Of a stretch of DNA of 21,707 bases, positions 7,047 to 15,974 are shown piece after piece (within the stretch, counting starts at the first letter, position 1; every line of letters begins with the position of its first letter). A program made the translations under genes and the position numbers. Origin of the DNA: Thermoplasmata archaeon (lineage in GTDB: Archaea > Thermoplasmatota > Thermoplasmata > Thermoplasmatales > Thermoplasmataceae); contig JAKAAK010000022.1 in assembly GCA_021797025.1 (NCBI GenBank), forward strand, positions 1 through 21,707, read 5' to 3'. The notes under the pieces were generated by a model. That model ran no database searches, had not been told where the DNA came from, and worked only from the letters and a program-made list of their open reading frames with translations.

Positions 7047-8279
7047 TCACATTTTTTTCATTACCACTATGTGTTCTTTCAGCATAGTGCTAGATGTCTC
7101 CCCCGTAATATTGGTCGGGCTATTTGCCAATGGCATCCTTTTGTTAGGTATATTCCTGATATATGTTTTGACATGCGCAAACCCATAATATTCAAACATA
7201 TCCTTTATAGCATCAGAGGTGGGAAGTATAACTGAGTTTACAGTCCTATTCGCCACTACATAGCAGGCGTATCCATTGGTTTTTACAATCTTTCCAACGT
7301 TTTGCATTGACATCTGGAGATCATGGTAAAATGATGATACTTCCATTGCACGCTTCCTATTTCTTTTTTCTATTATTTGTATAGCTTCATTCAGCAACAG
7401 GGAAGGGAAGTTATCTATAACGGATGACTTTCCACCGCCCATTAGCTTATTGTCAATATTTTCGTTGCCGATTAATGATAGCCATTCGGATGATAGCCTT
7501 GAATACTGGCCGTATGCTACAGTAGTATGCGAATCGCCATATGGGGGCGAGGTTATAACTATGTCAGCAAAGCCTTCCGGTATGTCACCGTTTGGTATTT
7601 CATTCACAGAATTGTAATTGTATATTTTTACAGATGGAATTGCTTTCAGGTTTTCCATCTGCTTCTTAAACTCTATTAGCCCCTTAAGGTTCCTGTTAAG
7701 CTTTATGTTGATTATTGCAAATGGATCTGGATTCCATTTGCTAAGCTTATCCTTGTTGTACCGGAATAGCTTAAACTCATTTTTCCTAGTGTTTGAGCTC
7801 TCCCGCACAGTTTCGCTGAATGCCACCATAAAGAATTGCTTGGTATTTTCATCTTTTATTGAATCAATGTAAGCCTTTATCTTGCCCAGTTTGACAGATA
7901 CATTTTCCATGAACCAGAAATCCATGTTCTTAATATCTGGTATTGAAGGCCCTAATTTGGGGGCATTTGCATTAAAATTTTCTATTTCTAGCATTACACT
8001 TTTGTAATCAATATAAGCATTGGTTTTTGCCTTTGCAATTAATCGTGCCAGTGGATTCAGGTCCGTGCCTATGCCGTTTATGCCAAGCAGCATGGCTTCA
8101 ACCAATGAGCTTCCTGTCCCGCAGTATGGATCGAATATTGCTTTAGCATTAGTGCCATATAGCCCTAAAAGCTTTCTGGCAACCTGGGGTATCATCCTTG
8201 CCGGATAATCATGGTAAATATGCGTGTATTCCCTCGTATAGGATTTATTGAATGTCCAGTCATCTAACTCAGTTATTAT
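7047..8279 (-). CDS. Amino-DNA methyltransferase (N4-cytosine or N6-adenine) of the MvaI/BcnI-type system, start codon apparently ATA
   Basis: It transfers a methyl group from S-adenosylmethionine to an exocyclic amino group in the target site, protecting host DNA from the adjacent nuclease. Counting from 8279 (410 residues), the SAM-binding motif FDPYCGTGSSLVEA begins near residue 49 and GIGTDLNPLARLI follows; the catalytic motif VITSPPYGDSH lies near 240-250 and a C-terminal strand NGYACYVVANRTV completes the fold. The first ATG (8193-8195) would drop 28 residues, among them WTF, YTHIYHDYPARM, which are typical of the start of such enzymes. The frame is open upstream to an ATA at 8277-8279 that overlaps the nuclease stop (8276-8278). 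A strong ribosome site, GAGGTGAT, lies five bases before it. A related ATGA overlap with G changed to A would keep the nuclease stop (TGA to TAA) while turning ATG into ATA. Which base is methylated cannot be read from the sequence. Confidence 0.85.
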   Translation of the reverse strand: MITELDDWTFNKSYTREYTHIYHDYPARMIPQVARKLLGLYGTNAKAIFDPYCGTGSSLVEAMLLGINGIGTDLNPLARLIAKAKTNAYIDYKSVMLEIENFNANAPKLGPSIPDIKNMDFWFMENVSVKLGKIKAYIDSIKDENTKQFFMVAFSETVRESSNTRKNEFKLFRYNKDKLSKWNPDPFAIINIKLNRNLKGLIEFKKQMENLKAIPSVKIYNYNSVNEIPNGDIPEGFADIVITSPPYGDSHTTVAYGQYSRLSSEWLSLIGNENIDNKLMGGGKSSVIDNFPSLLLNEAIQIIEKRNRKRAMEVSSFYHDLQMSMQNVGKIVKTNGYACYVVANRTVNSVILPTSDAIKDMFEYYGFAHVKTYIRNIPNKRMPLANSPTNITGETSSTMLKEHIVVMKKM

Positions 8280-8959
8280 GCTATCACCTCTGCATTAGAA
8301 AACACTGATGGAAGGTTTTTTTCAAGTATCCTGAATCCAGTGCCATGGTTTCTTGCCATTGTGCCCTTGTCATGGAGCCTTAAATCAATCAATATAATAT
8401 TATTCTTAATGCTTTCCCTTAGTATGCCCTTTGTTGTTCCCTTTAATAATACAGCCTTGTAGAACTGGAAATACTCGTCATCTCCACGGTATTCAGTCCT
8501 TGCATATGCCATGACCAGTGCCGGCATTTTCTTTTTGAACTGTTCTTCCAAGTCATCAAATTTCCACTTTACCAAAACATCGCCATCTACATGCCGGACA
8601 GAAACTGCATCGTAGTCTGCAAATAAATAAAGGCCTGCACTGTTTGGAGCAAAGCTCATTGTGTAATACAGCCCCAACCTTCCATTTTTGTCAGGAGAGC
8701 CATATTTCTTTACTGCTTCTAATGGGTCCATTATCCATGCGCCCCTGTTGAACGTAAATAATGTAATCATGTTTGTTGAACTATCCCTATGCGCTTTTAG
8801 CTCAATTCCGTCGAGGTCAGGCAGGCTTATGTTATTCTCAACTATGCCAAGCAATGATTCCAAGGTCATTCCAACGCCAGTAGGGCCTTTCCTCCGTGAC
8901 TTTACTGGCCCTTCCATTTCTATTTGCTTGAATTTTTCAATAAATTGGGTTATGTCCAT
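8276..8959 (-). CDS. Type II restriction endonuclease, MvaI/BcnI family
   Basis: A 227-residue protein, close to the 230-250 residues usual for the family. The segment TGVGMTLESLLGI, ENN and then LPDLDGIELKAHRD is the family signature; D48/D50 with E53-x-K55 make the metal-binding PD-(D/E)xK centre. MvaI and BcnI are monomeric enzymes that cut CCWGG and CCSGG, nicking one strand at a time; the target of this member cannot be deduced with certainty. All visible catalytic residues are present and the frame is intact. Transcription would start near 8985-8995, where AT-rich promoter-like sequence lies, and continue into the methyltransferase, so the nuclease is the first gene of the pair. Having the nuclease first and the methyltransferase with a damaged start is an unusual arrangement, since modification must keep pace with cutting. 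Confidence 0.88.
   Translation of the reverse strand: MDITQFIEKFKQIEMEGPVKSRRKGPTGVGMTLESLLGIVENNISLPDLDGIELKAHRDSSTNMITLFTFNRGAWIMDPLEAVKKYGSPDKNGRLGLYYTMSFAPNSAGLYLFADYDAVSVRHVDGDVLVKWKFDDLEEQFKKKMPALVMAYARTEYRGDDEYFQFYKAVLLKGTTKGILRESIKNNIILIDLRLHDKGTMARNHGTGFRILEKNLPSVFSNAEVIA
8283..8290 (-). promoter_or_regulatory. Shine-Dalgarno site that sets the methyltransferase start
   Basis: GAGGTGAT on the minus strand matches the 3' end of archaeal 16S rRNA well. It lies inside the last codons of the nuclease gene, with its GAGGTG core five bases before ATA 8277-8279. No comparable site precedes the ATG at 8193-8195, so translation was evidently designed to begin at 8279. Confidence 0.75.
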
Positions 8960-9112
8960 TTATATTTCACTATAATTATGCATTATAGATTAATAATTAA
9001 AAGTTTCTTTCATTCGTAGAGGTTTGGGACGTGTACATAATTTGTGAAAGCATAATACATGTCCTGTTATTGCTGATGGTGAGTTTTCAGTATATATCGT
9101 ACCAAATGGCAG

Positions 9113-9520
9113 ATGTTATCGGTTACTATTAAAATAACATCTTCACTTATATCAGAATCGAGATTGAATTTCTTGCAGTTTTCTAAAACTACCAAAGGTT
9201 TTGAAGTATCTAAAATGTTTCAGTGTGTGTTTGAAGTAGCTGAGGATAACAAGAATGAAGATACACATGTTCTTCCTCCCAATTATGAAGACCAGCTCAA
9301 AAACCTTTCTTCACTCTCTCACCTGAATGTTAGGGATGACCACGTGGCTATTAAGGAACACAATTATGATTTGCAGGGGCATGATCGAGTTATATTTGTC
9401 CATGTAAAACTAAACGGAAACACCTTATGCGCCTTTGGTGTGAGGTTGACAATACCTATTTTTGAGCCAAAATTTCCGCAAAGCGCACGTTTAGAAAAAT
9501 ATCATGGAAAGATAGATTGA
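9113..9520 (+). CDS. Hypothetical 135-residue protein
   Basis: A frame from ATG 9113-9115, with TATATATCG 14-22 bases upstream. It sits between the divergent MvaI-type nuclease gene and the convergent res gene. The composition is protein-like in the second half, with alternating hydrophobic strands (DRVIFVHVKLNGNTLCAFGV then TIPIFEPKFP), as in a small beta-rich domain. No motif or family is recognised. The first 20 residues are less convincing; the true start may be at MFQCVFEV near codon 35. Confidence 0.5.
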   Translation: MLSVTIKITSSLISESRLNFLQFSKTTKGFEVSKMFQCVFEVAEDNKNEDTHVLPPNYEDQLKNLSSLSHLNVRDDHVAIKEHNYDLQGHDRVIFVHVKLNGNTLCAFGVRLTIPIFEPKFPQSARLEKYHGKID

Positions 9521-9557
9521 ATATATACTGACTATTTTTCGCATTAATAGTTGAATA

Positions 9558-11765
9558 TTATAAAATGAAAGATTTCCAATTGCTTAAGTTGGCGAAGTCA
9601 TCAGAATATATTGGATTTTCGTTTATCCTCCAAGAAAAACTGGAAGTACCTGCGGGAATAACAATACCTCCACGCAATTTCTTTCCTTTCCCGTTCTCAT
9701 CTTTTATATATTTCTGAAGTGCTTCGGCTTTTGCCTTAGCCGCCGTATTTGATGCAGTAATTCCTGCTTTTGTATCGAAAAGGCCAATTGTTCCATCATT
9801 GAACTGAACTATAAAATCCACATAAAAAGCCGAGTTATACCCTTCATCGTCAACATAACCTACAGAAAAATATTTTGGTTCACCCTCTCTGTTTTTGAAC
9901 CACCATTTTACTTTGTCGCTATTGTCAAGTAGTTTCATAAAGTTTACCTCTGGTTTGCTAGCATCCTTATATTTGTAGAAAGGCTGCATAATTGATTTTG
10001 CAGAGGAAAATACATAATATTTTTCGTTGTAAGAAATAAATTCTGGAATTTCCCATTGCGGTTCTTCAATGAATTCGCCTCGCCTATTGAGCTTCTCCAC
10101 CACGTCTTTCTGATATGTCTCCTTAGCTATCTGTAAAGTTTCTTCAAAAAGTTTCACATTTTCCGTCCCTATTGCAATAGTTTGAGCCTGCTCAGAATAT
10201 TTTTCTATTTCAAATTTCTCTTTCAAAAATGTGTAAATAGCATTCTTTATCCTATCACTTGAGTAGGCTGGTGCATACGGTGAACAATTTTTCCATACAA
10301 ACAGTTCGAATTTTCTATCTATTTCTTCAGGTTTAGACTTTATTGAAATACTGCCCTGACTTTCAATATTTCCCATCTGATCTATGTTATTTATTTTGCC
10401 ATCTGCAATTATGAAATCAGAAATGCTCTCAGGTGTTGTATTGATATTTTCCTGAAGATTTGTCTCTGAAGCAACCTTTTGAAAGATTTTTACAAACTCC
10501 CCTGATAGTCTCGTCCTTTCTCTCAACCTTTTTACAGAAACTGACCTTAGAGAGATATTATGGTATTTCCTATTATCTCTGTGGGATTCATCTACAGTTA
10601 TATAGTCTTGAAGTTCATCGCCTTCTATTAACACATTCTGAAGATTGGTGAAAACATAGGCTTTGTTTAGTTCATCGGATTTGTAATATCTTAACTCAGG
10701 CATCCTCATAATCCTCCCAACTGTTTGAATGGTGAATGTAAAACTCCGAAGTTCCCTAAAAATAACAAGTATAGATGCCCGAGGGCAGTCCCACCCTAAA
10801 GCTATAGCTTGTTTGAAAATCAATACCTCAACTTTGTTATCCGGTTTCTCTATGTCAACGAGAGATGGAGACTTATCTTCCGAGAGCCAAATTGCTAATT
10901 TTCCGTTACTTTCATTGATGCCGAACTTCGAGTCCAGCAATTTTATAACATCCTCTTTCTTTTCATCCAGTTCGCTACGCTTATCGGGCAATTGAATTAA
11001 TAATAGGGGATTTACTATGGAACCCTCCTTTTTTAGCTGACTCAGAAGTCTTTCTCTGGTTTCTATTGCCTGCTCTATTATGACTTCATCTGAGCTTTTA
11101 TTCTCTACCTCTAATCCAAGGAATTTGGGATTGACAGCTACTTCGGACTTAATCATATGCTCTTCTTTGACATCAGGAAGATGAACAGTAACAGATTCAT
11201 CGTAAACTTTCTGAACAGGAGTAGCAGAGACTTCCAAGGTTACGGCTGGATCTATTATATTAATCAATGCTCTTGATCTGTCTGCGTTTGCAGTGTGATG
11301 ACTTTCGTCAATAACAAGAATTATTTTCCTTCCCTCTTCCTTAGTATTTTTGATAACACTGTTAAGGTTATTGTTTTGTTCATTTTCTCTTATTATAATA
11401 TTAATGTTCTTTTTGTTGATACTCTCCCAGTTGATGAACAGTATTTCATTCTCATTAATTTTTCTGTCCTGGAGTTCTTCAAAATAGCTGCACTTTATTG
11501 AGTTGTTATTTAATAAATACCCTTCAAGTTTATTCTTGCTTTGCTCAGGAAGAGACCGGACAGAAATCCAGACGAATGAAAGGGGTGCCCTGTTACTAAT
11601 GTCACCAGCTAATCTCGTAAGGACCTCGGATACCATTAATGTCTTTCCACTACCTGTAGGAGCCTTAAAGGAAATAGTAAATCGACCCTCATAAGACAAT
11701 AGTTTCTTCAATTTCGAGATTAATTCATGTATTGCGTTTTCTTGATATGTTTTCAATATGATCAT
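9558..11765 (-). CDS. res: Type III restriction enzyme, Res (helicase-nuclease) subunit
   Basis: Res subunits join Mod in a complex that uses ATP to communicate along DNA and cut it when two unmethylated sites meet. This 735-residue protein has a superfamily 2 motor: Y7-Q8, Walker A APTGSGKT (residues 35-42), Walker B VIDESHH (151-157), SATP near 180, and motif VI QTVGRIMRMPE in the mid-300s. The C-terminal end carries the nuclease: YVDFIVQFNDG and LFDTKAG, giving D650 and D664-x-K666 of a PD-(D/E)xK site with D in place of the more common E. It is shorter than the enteric EcoP enzymes (about 970 residues) but uninterrupted. Its ATG (11763-11765) overlaps the mod stop as ATGA, and it has its own strong ribosome site, so the two are translated together. 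Confidence 0.93.
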   Translation of the reverse strand: MIILKTYQENAIHELISKLKKLLSYEGRFTISFKAPTGSGKTLMVSEVLTRLAGDISNRAPLSFVWISVRSLPEQSKNKLEGYLLNNNSIKCSYFEELQDRKINENEILFINWESINKKNINIIIRENEQNNNLNSVIKNTKEEGRKIILVIDESHHTANADRSRALINIIDPAVTLEVSATPVQKVYDESVTVHLPDVKEEHMIKSEVAVNPKFLGLEVENKSSDEVIIEQAIETRERLLSQLKKEGSIVNPLLLIQLPDKRSELDEKKEDVIKLLDSKFGINESNGKLAIWLSEDKSPSLVDIEKPDNKVEVLIFKQAIALGWDCPRASILVIFRELRSFTFTIQTVGRIMRMPELRYYKSDELNKAYVFTNLQNVLIEGDELQDYITVDESHRDNRKYHNISLRSVSVKRLRERTRLSGEFVKIFQKVASETNLQENINTTPESISDFIIADGKINNIDQMGNIESQGSISIKSKPEEIDRKFELFVWKNCSPYAPAYSSDRIKNAIYTFLKEKFEIEKYSEQAQTIAIGTENVKLFEETLQIAKETYQKDVVEKLNRRGEFIEEPQWEIPEFISYNEKYYVFSSAKSIMQPFYKYKDASKPEVNFMKLLDNSDKVKWWFKNREGEPKYFSVGYVDDEGYNSAFYVDFIVQFNDGTIGLFDTKAGITASNTAAKAKAEALQKYIKDENGKGKKLRGGIVIPAGTSSFSWRINENPIYSDDFANLSNWKSFIL

Positions 11766-13426
11766 TTGAAAATCCTCCTATAGACATTGAGAATGGAAGA
11801 TGGTATAGGCTTAAGGTCAACCAGGTCAATAACATCCTGAAATTCATCTTCTTTTAAACCATCATCAAGAGAGAAAACATATACAGAGAATCTTTTGCCT
11901 ATTTCCTTCACTTCAGATTTAAATCTACTTATCCCATCATCGTCGTATATTATCCCCAAATAGGAATCGTTCTGCCCCGAAAATATCTTAAAATTGCCTC
12001 CATCTTTTATTAAATTAAAGCAGTATTCTTTCAGGCAGATCATTTCAGTAGACCTTTCAACAAGCTTCTTTTTGTTCATGTCTGTCGGTGCCGAGTCCAC
12101 AAAATCTGTCTTAAAATACTTCAGGTTGCCTCCATAGCCAGTAATGTCTTTGTATTTTTCATTCCCCTGTATCACTGCCTTTACCCGCGGATAACAGACA
12201 TCTTCTGCTATATTGTTTTCATTGTTTGTGCAAAGTATGAATTTTCTGGACCCTTGGTCCTCTTTATTCATCATCATTACAGCATGGCCCGTTGTACCAG
12301 ACCCTGCAAAGAAGTCTAGCACAATGGAATCTTTCCTGCTAGCTACAATGGGTGCTATGCAGTCGTATACAGTGTACACGGACTTTGGGAATTCGAAATC
12401 GCTGTCCGGAACGAGAGCATGTATTAACTTCGTGCCATACTCACTTGCATCGTACTTTGAATTCTGCCAAACGGTTCTCACGGTACCATAATCCTTTTCA
12501 ATCTCTATCTCAATCCTTCCATTTTTATTTTTCTTAACTCGCAAAAGATTTTTGATGGACTCGACACTTTGTCTGGCATATCTCCACTTTCTTTCATAGC
12601 CATTTACGTCGATGGGCCAGACAAAGAAAGCCTCATTTCTCTTCTCCGTTTGTGTACGGGGATGGTAATCATCATCTGGCACTTCCCCAAAGCCGATGAT
12701 TTTTAAGTCTTTCACAATAATAGGATAAAAGCAATTTTTGGCGTCAGTGCGGTCGGATTTTCCGCCCCAGTTCCTAAGATTGGCCAAATATATCTCATTT
12801 TCATCGAGCTTTCGTCGACCAATAACTTGTTTTCCTTTGGGTATCACAAAGTATGCATATTCATTTACATATGAGAAATTTTTGCCCTGTATCCCCCTTG
12901 GGTTGTGAACTATTGTGACCAAATGAATTTCTTTATCTAAAAATATTTCTTCCAGCAATGAGCCTAGATGCCATAGTTCGTTTTCGTCAATTGCACAGAT
13001 AAGAACACCGTCTTCTTTCAATAAAGGCTTAGCAATTTTAAGTCTCTTTGCCATCATGCTTAGCCACTTGCTATGTCTGAATGCATCTTCTTTATCAACA
13101 TAGTCGTTATTGTATTTCCAATTTCTAGCACCTGTGTTAAATGGAGGGTCAATGTATATTACATCTATTTTTTCCTTATGTGTATAATTCAAAACTGACA
13201 GGGAGTGGAAATTGTCCCCTTCAATTATCAAATTAACCGGGGCATTGCAATCATTTTTGATTTCCTTATAACCGTCTTCTAAAAGGATAGGAAGTTTTTC
13301 TTTGCATAGCTCCGCAACTTTCTCTGGCTTGTTCTCCCACAATAGACCATATTTCTTGTCTTGAAGCCTCTTGATTTCCACAATAAGTTCTTCCTTACTC
13401 CACATATCATAATCTTTTCCTGACAT
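11762..13426 (-). CDS. mod: Type III DNA methyltransferase, Mod subunit
   Basis: Mod recognises the target sequence for both modification and restriction and methylates adenine N6. The 554-residue protein has the beta-class order: catalytic motif IDPPFNTG (DPPF at 93-96), then a target-recognition region between about 130 and 340 (WRYARQSVESIKNLLRV lies in it), then the SAM-binding motif DFFAGSGTTG at 371-380. The N-terminal segment with LLWENKPEKVAELCKEKLP and LIIEGDNFHSL is typical of Mod proteins. The start is ATG 13424-13426, with an AT-rich promoter-like stretch upstream. It forms an operon with res (4-base overlap). The recognition sequence cannot be predicted by eye. Confidence 0.94.
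   Translation of the reverse strand: MSGKDYDMWSKEELIVEIKRLQDKKYGLLWENKPEKVAELCKEKLPILLEDGYKEIKNDCNAPVNLIIEGDNFHSLSVLNYTHKEKIDVIYIDPPFNTGARNWKYNNDYVDKEDAFRHSKWLSMMAKRLKIAKPLLKEDGVLICAIDENELWHLGSLLEEIFLDKEIHLVTIVHNPRGIQGKNFSYVNEYAYFVIPKGKQVIGRRKLDENEIYLANLRNWGGKSDRTDAKNCFYPIIVKDLKIIGFGEVPDDDYHPRTQTEKRNEAFFVWPIDVNGYERKWRYARQSVESIKNLLRVKKNKNGRIEIEIEKDYGTVRTVWQNSKYDASEYGTKLIHALVPDSDFEFPKSVYTVYDCIAPIVASRKDSIVLDFFAGSGTTGHAVMMMNKEDQGSRKFILCTNNENNIAEDVCYPRVKAVIQGNEKYKDITGYGGNLKYFKTDFVDSAPTDMNKKKLVERSTEMICLKEYCFNLIKDGGNFKIFSGQNDSYLGIIYDDDGISRFKSEVKEIGKRFSVYVFSLDDGLKEDEFQDVIDLVDLKPIPSSILNVYRRIFK
11774..11778 (-). promoter_or_regulatory. Shine-Dalgarno site for res inside the end of mod
   Basis: GGAGG on the minus strand, eight bases before the res ATG, within the last codons of mod (AGG ATT TTC AAA TGA). 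It shows that res is translated by reinitiation or internal entry on a shared mRNA. Confidence 0.8.
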
Positions 13427-13797
13427 TTCTATAACCGTTTTTTAAGTTTGAACAATAAGATAATAACTGCTTGGATGTAAACTTTTTCTTTTCATGTTAG
13501 AGTTTATAGGTTTAAAGTTCATGTGAGTCGTATGCTGTTTTAAAAGGATTTATCTTTCCCTATTATTTGATGGCTAAATTCATTGGTAACAGAGGATTTA
13601 TATTTACACATAATTACGTACACAACCATTTATAAATTGATTTTACATTAAAGAGGGAAAATAATACGTTAAGGATAATTATATAGCGGTAAATGGCAAA
13701 CTTGAGGCTTTGTATTTAAATCCTTAGTTTAATTTTACCTGCGATCATAATTTCTACTCTCCTTCTAGTACAAAACTTATGTGTGTCGACGTTATGT
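13427..13797. other. Divergent promoter gap between mod and the small membrane protein
   Basis: About 370 bases, very AT-rich. It must hold the mod promoter on the minus strand. A 21-codon plus frame at 13570 (MAKFIGNRGFIF) is too short to call. No RNA gene or long repeat is seen. Confidence 0.4.
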
Positions 13798-13825
13798 TAA
13801 TATATTTTAAAATAATATATTTTAA
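13798..13825 (+). repeat. Tandem 13-base direct repeat TAATATATTTTAA at the start of the small membrane gene
   Basis: Two identical copies, 13798-13810 and 13813-13825, are separated by AA; the second runs into the ATG at 13825-13827. The 15-base period and location suggest a TATA box and a binding site for a regulator that would block initiation, but a chance AT-rich duplication is possible. Confidence 0.45.
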
Positions 13826-14106
13826 TGGATATAGCTAAAATTGTTAATTCCCAAATCACAAATTTAGAAAAACTAAAAAAGATTTTATTTTATCTAGTTA
13901 CTGGTATTTTATTGAGTTCATTACTGCTTTTATATTCGTACAATAATAACAGCTATGGTCTTTTTCCATTAATATTGTTCACAGTGTTGATAATAGTAAT
14001 TGTTTCAGCAATATCTTTAACTTTAGAATACTTCCATATTGTTAGAGAGATTAGGTATAATGAATTACTTTTACAAAGTTTAATAGAAGATAAATCTTAT
14101 TCATGA
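13825..14106 (+). CDS. Small two-pass membrane protein, unknown function
   Basis: A 93-residue protein from ATG 13825-13827. A helical start (MDIAKIVNSQITNLEKLKK) is followed by two hydrophobic segments, about residues 20-40 (ILFYLVTGILLSSLLLLYSY) and 46-68 (FPLILFTVLIIVIVSAISLTL), then a charged tail (REIRYNELLLQSLIEDK). This gives both ends in the cytoplasm. It converges on the ATPase gene with a 10-base overlap of the 3' ends. A partner role for the membrane ATPase is possible from context only. Confidence 0.65.
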   Translation: MDIAKIVNSQITNLEKLKKILFYLVTGILLSSLLLLYSYNNNSYGLFPLILFTVLIIVIVSAISLTLEYFHIVREIRYNELLLQSLIEDKSYS

Positions 14107-15857
14107 TAATTACCTAAAAACGCGTCCAATTCTTTTATTTCAATTACACTCACGTTTTTTAATTTATTATATTTTTTTATTAAATTTTTGTTAGGGATTA
14201 CAATAATATTGGGTTTATTACCGGAACTGACCCTTTTCTTTAAATCTGTTATATCATGCTTTAGCCCCGTTTCTAATTCTATATTGAATTTTTCCGTTGT
14301 TATGTCAGGCAGATTTTGCCCCTTTTTTGCTATAATAACAGTTCCTTTAATAGAATGTTCAGATAATATATCTAAGACTTTATTTTCCATGAATCTATGA
14401 AATATTGATAAATTAGAAGAATCAAGGGTTTTCCCAAAATACAAGTACGTCGAATCATACAAAACTCTATTGATCTCTTTATTTTTTATCAACGTTGATA
14501 TTGAATTCTTCACATTAATTTTGACTGTATTTTCATCAATACTATAATTTTTGGAAATTATCTCGACAATAGTGGATATCTCATACACATTATCACGTAA
14601 AATCTTTTGTACTTCAAAACTATAGTTTACTGTACTTAAAACACTTTTGGCTCTATCTATATCTAGTGGGTACCAATATATTATAAATTCTGGTATCACT
14701 TTATAGATCCATGGATAACGTGCATCAGTGAAACAATGTTTAGGCATGTTTGATACAGCCCATTTCAATTTTGGGTCTATAATTCCAAGTTGATCCAAGT
14801 CCTCCTTTATCGATGTGTTGAATATATATTGGGTGGCAAATTGGTTCCTGACATAACTAGGCATATCAGAATAGTTTTGCGTGCTTGTCCAAAGTTTCCC
14901 AAATGCCCTAATCTCTCTTGACATTTCAATATATATCGATTGGTATCTTTCAAAATTATAAAGTAACCTATGTGCCTCATCTATGCATATTAATATTTTT
15001 TTTGAATTTTTGGTTAACCTTTTCCAGAGTATCCTTAAAAATAATTCTGAATAAAACGTTTTGGAACTTTCATTTACTTGTGAAAAATCAAATACTATAC
15101 TTTCATCTCCAAGATTTATATTCTTTTTGTAATTTGAACCTATTAAAGCTTTAGAGTGCTCAATAATAAATAAATATGCTGACCTTTGTATCTGGTCTTT
15201 AGAACTTTTTAATTTTATATTTAAATTATATAAAAAATCGTTCCAATCTTTGGATATCTTTGAAATATCCCGTAGGAATATTGGGATATATTGTGAGATT
15301 ATACCCATATTCTGTATAGGGTACGTTATCAAAAATGCATTAACAAACGCTTCTGTATCCATGAATGGATCAGGCATTTCGTTTTCTACTTGAAGGATAT
15401 TATATCCCATTTTGAGATAATCGTCATTTTCTTTATACGAGAAAATAAATTTCTGCTCGTTAGACAAATATAACAGATATCGCATGAGCCTGCTTTTCCC
15501 TTGGCCACTAGTCCCGCAAATCAATACATTCTGGTTTACTTTATAATCTATGTAATCTAAAAAATTTAAACTCCTTACTGGAATTTTTATTATATTATAG
15601 TCTTTATCTTTGCCAATATACTGTTTTCTATATAAAACTGAAGAATATGATATGGCCCCGGAATGGTGACCTTTTATAAAAAATATAATAGAAAATAATA
15701 GCAGAAAAATGCTTATAACTTCTGTATATTTAAAATTGTAAAATAACATGCCTGCAATAAGTATCATTGAAAAAATTATATACAATCTTAATTTAAATGT
15801 TTTCACAAATGAAAATTTTCTTGGCCCGAATTCTCTGTGAAATGTTTTACTATCCAT
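14097..15857 (-). CDS. Membrane-anchored VirB4/HerA-like ATPase with C-terminal nuclease-like domain
   Basis: This is a DNA-translocase-type ATPase. Two membrane segments lie near residues 24-42 and 47-63. Walker A is CGTSGQGKSRL (116-123 of the 587-residue count from TTG 15860) and Walker B is KILICIDEAHRLL near residue 295; STQNYSDMP after it matches the sensor (Q/N) segment of VirB4/TraG/HerA proteins that often reads TQ. After a helical region and a winged-helix-like part (ISKNYSIDENTVKINVKNSI) comes a last domain with LPDITTEKFNIELETG (D519, E528, E530), like PD-(D/E)xK domains at the ends of other archaeal ATPases of this kind. I prefer the ATG at 15855-15857 over the TTG just before it. 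The gene is divergent from the surface protein, with about 115 bases between them. It is markedly AT-rich. A role in conjugation-like DNA transfer is likely but no relaxase or other transfer gene is visible. Confidence 0.8.
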   Translation of the reverse strand: MDSKTFHREFGPRKFSFVKTFKLRLYIIFSMILIAGMLFYNFKYTEVISIFLLLFSIIFFIKGHHSGAISYSSVLYRKQYIGKDKDYNIIKIPVRSLNFLDYIDYKVNQNVLICGTSGQGKSRLMRYLLYLSNEQKFIFSYKENDDYLKMGYNILQVENEMPDPFMDTEAFVNAFLITYPIQNMGIISQYIPIFLRDISKISKDWNDFLYNLNIKLKSSKDQIQRSAYLFIIEHSKALIGSNYKKNINLGDESIVFDFSQVNESSKTFYSELFLRILWKRLTKNSKKILICIDEAHRLLYNFERYQSIYIEMSREIRAFGKLWTSTQNYSDMPSYVRNQFATQYIFNTSIKEDLDQLGIIDPKLKWAVSNMPKHCFTDARYPWIYKVIPEFIIYWYPLDIDRAKSVLSTVNYSFEVQKILRDNVYEISTIVEIISKNYSIDENTVKINVKNSISTLIKNKEINRVLYDSTYLYFGKTLDSSNLSIFHRFMENKVLDILSEHSIKGTVIIAKKGQNLPDITTEKFNIELETGLKHDITDLKKRVSSGNKPNIIVIPNKNLIKKYNKLKNVSVIEIKELDAFLGNYHE

Positions 15858-15949
15858 CAAGAGGTAAATGACATCTAAATCAAAAAATTATCGGACCTTC
15901 AATGAGAACTATTTTCCTTGCTATAATTTCATAACATGCTATTAAAATT

Positions 15950-15957
15950 TTATAAGT
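15950..15957 (+). promoter_or_regulatory. TATA-like box that favours the second ATG of the surface protein
   Basis: TTATAAGT lies 18-25 bases before ATG 15975 but after the upstream ATG at 15936, so a transcript from here could only use 15975. Confidence 0.5.
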
Positions 15958-15974
15958 TAAAGTTATTACCCATC

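Noticed and set aside
8688..8975. Plus-strand frame of 95 codons opposite the MvaI-type nuclease
   Set aside because: It lies wholly against a well-recognised nuclease gene and has no family features.
10729..12537. Several plus-strand frames of 60-90 codons opposite res and mod
   Set aside because: They are antisense shadows of strongly supported Type III genes.
13570..13635. 21-codon frame starting MAKFIGNRGFIF
   Set aside because: Too short, with no supporting ribosome site or homology.
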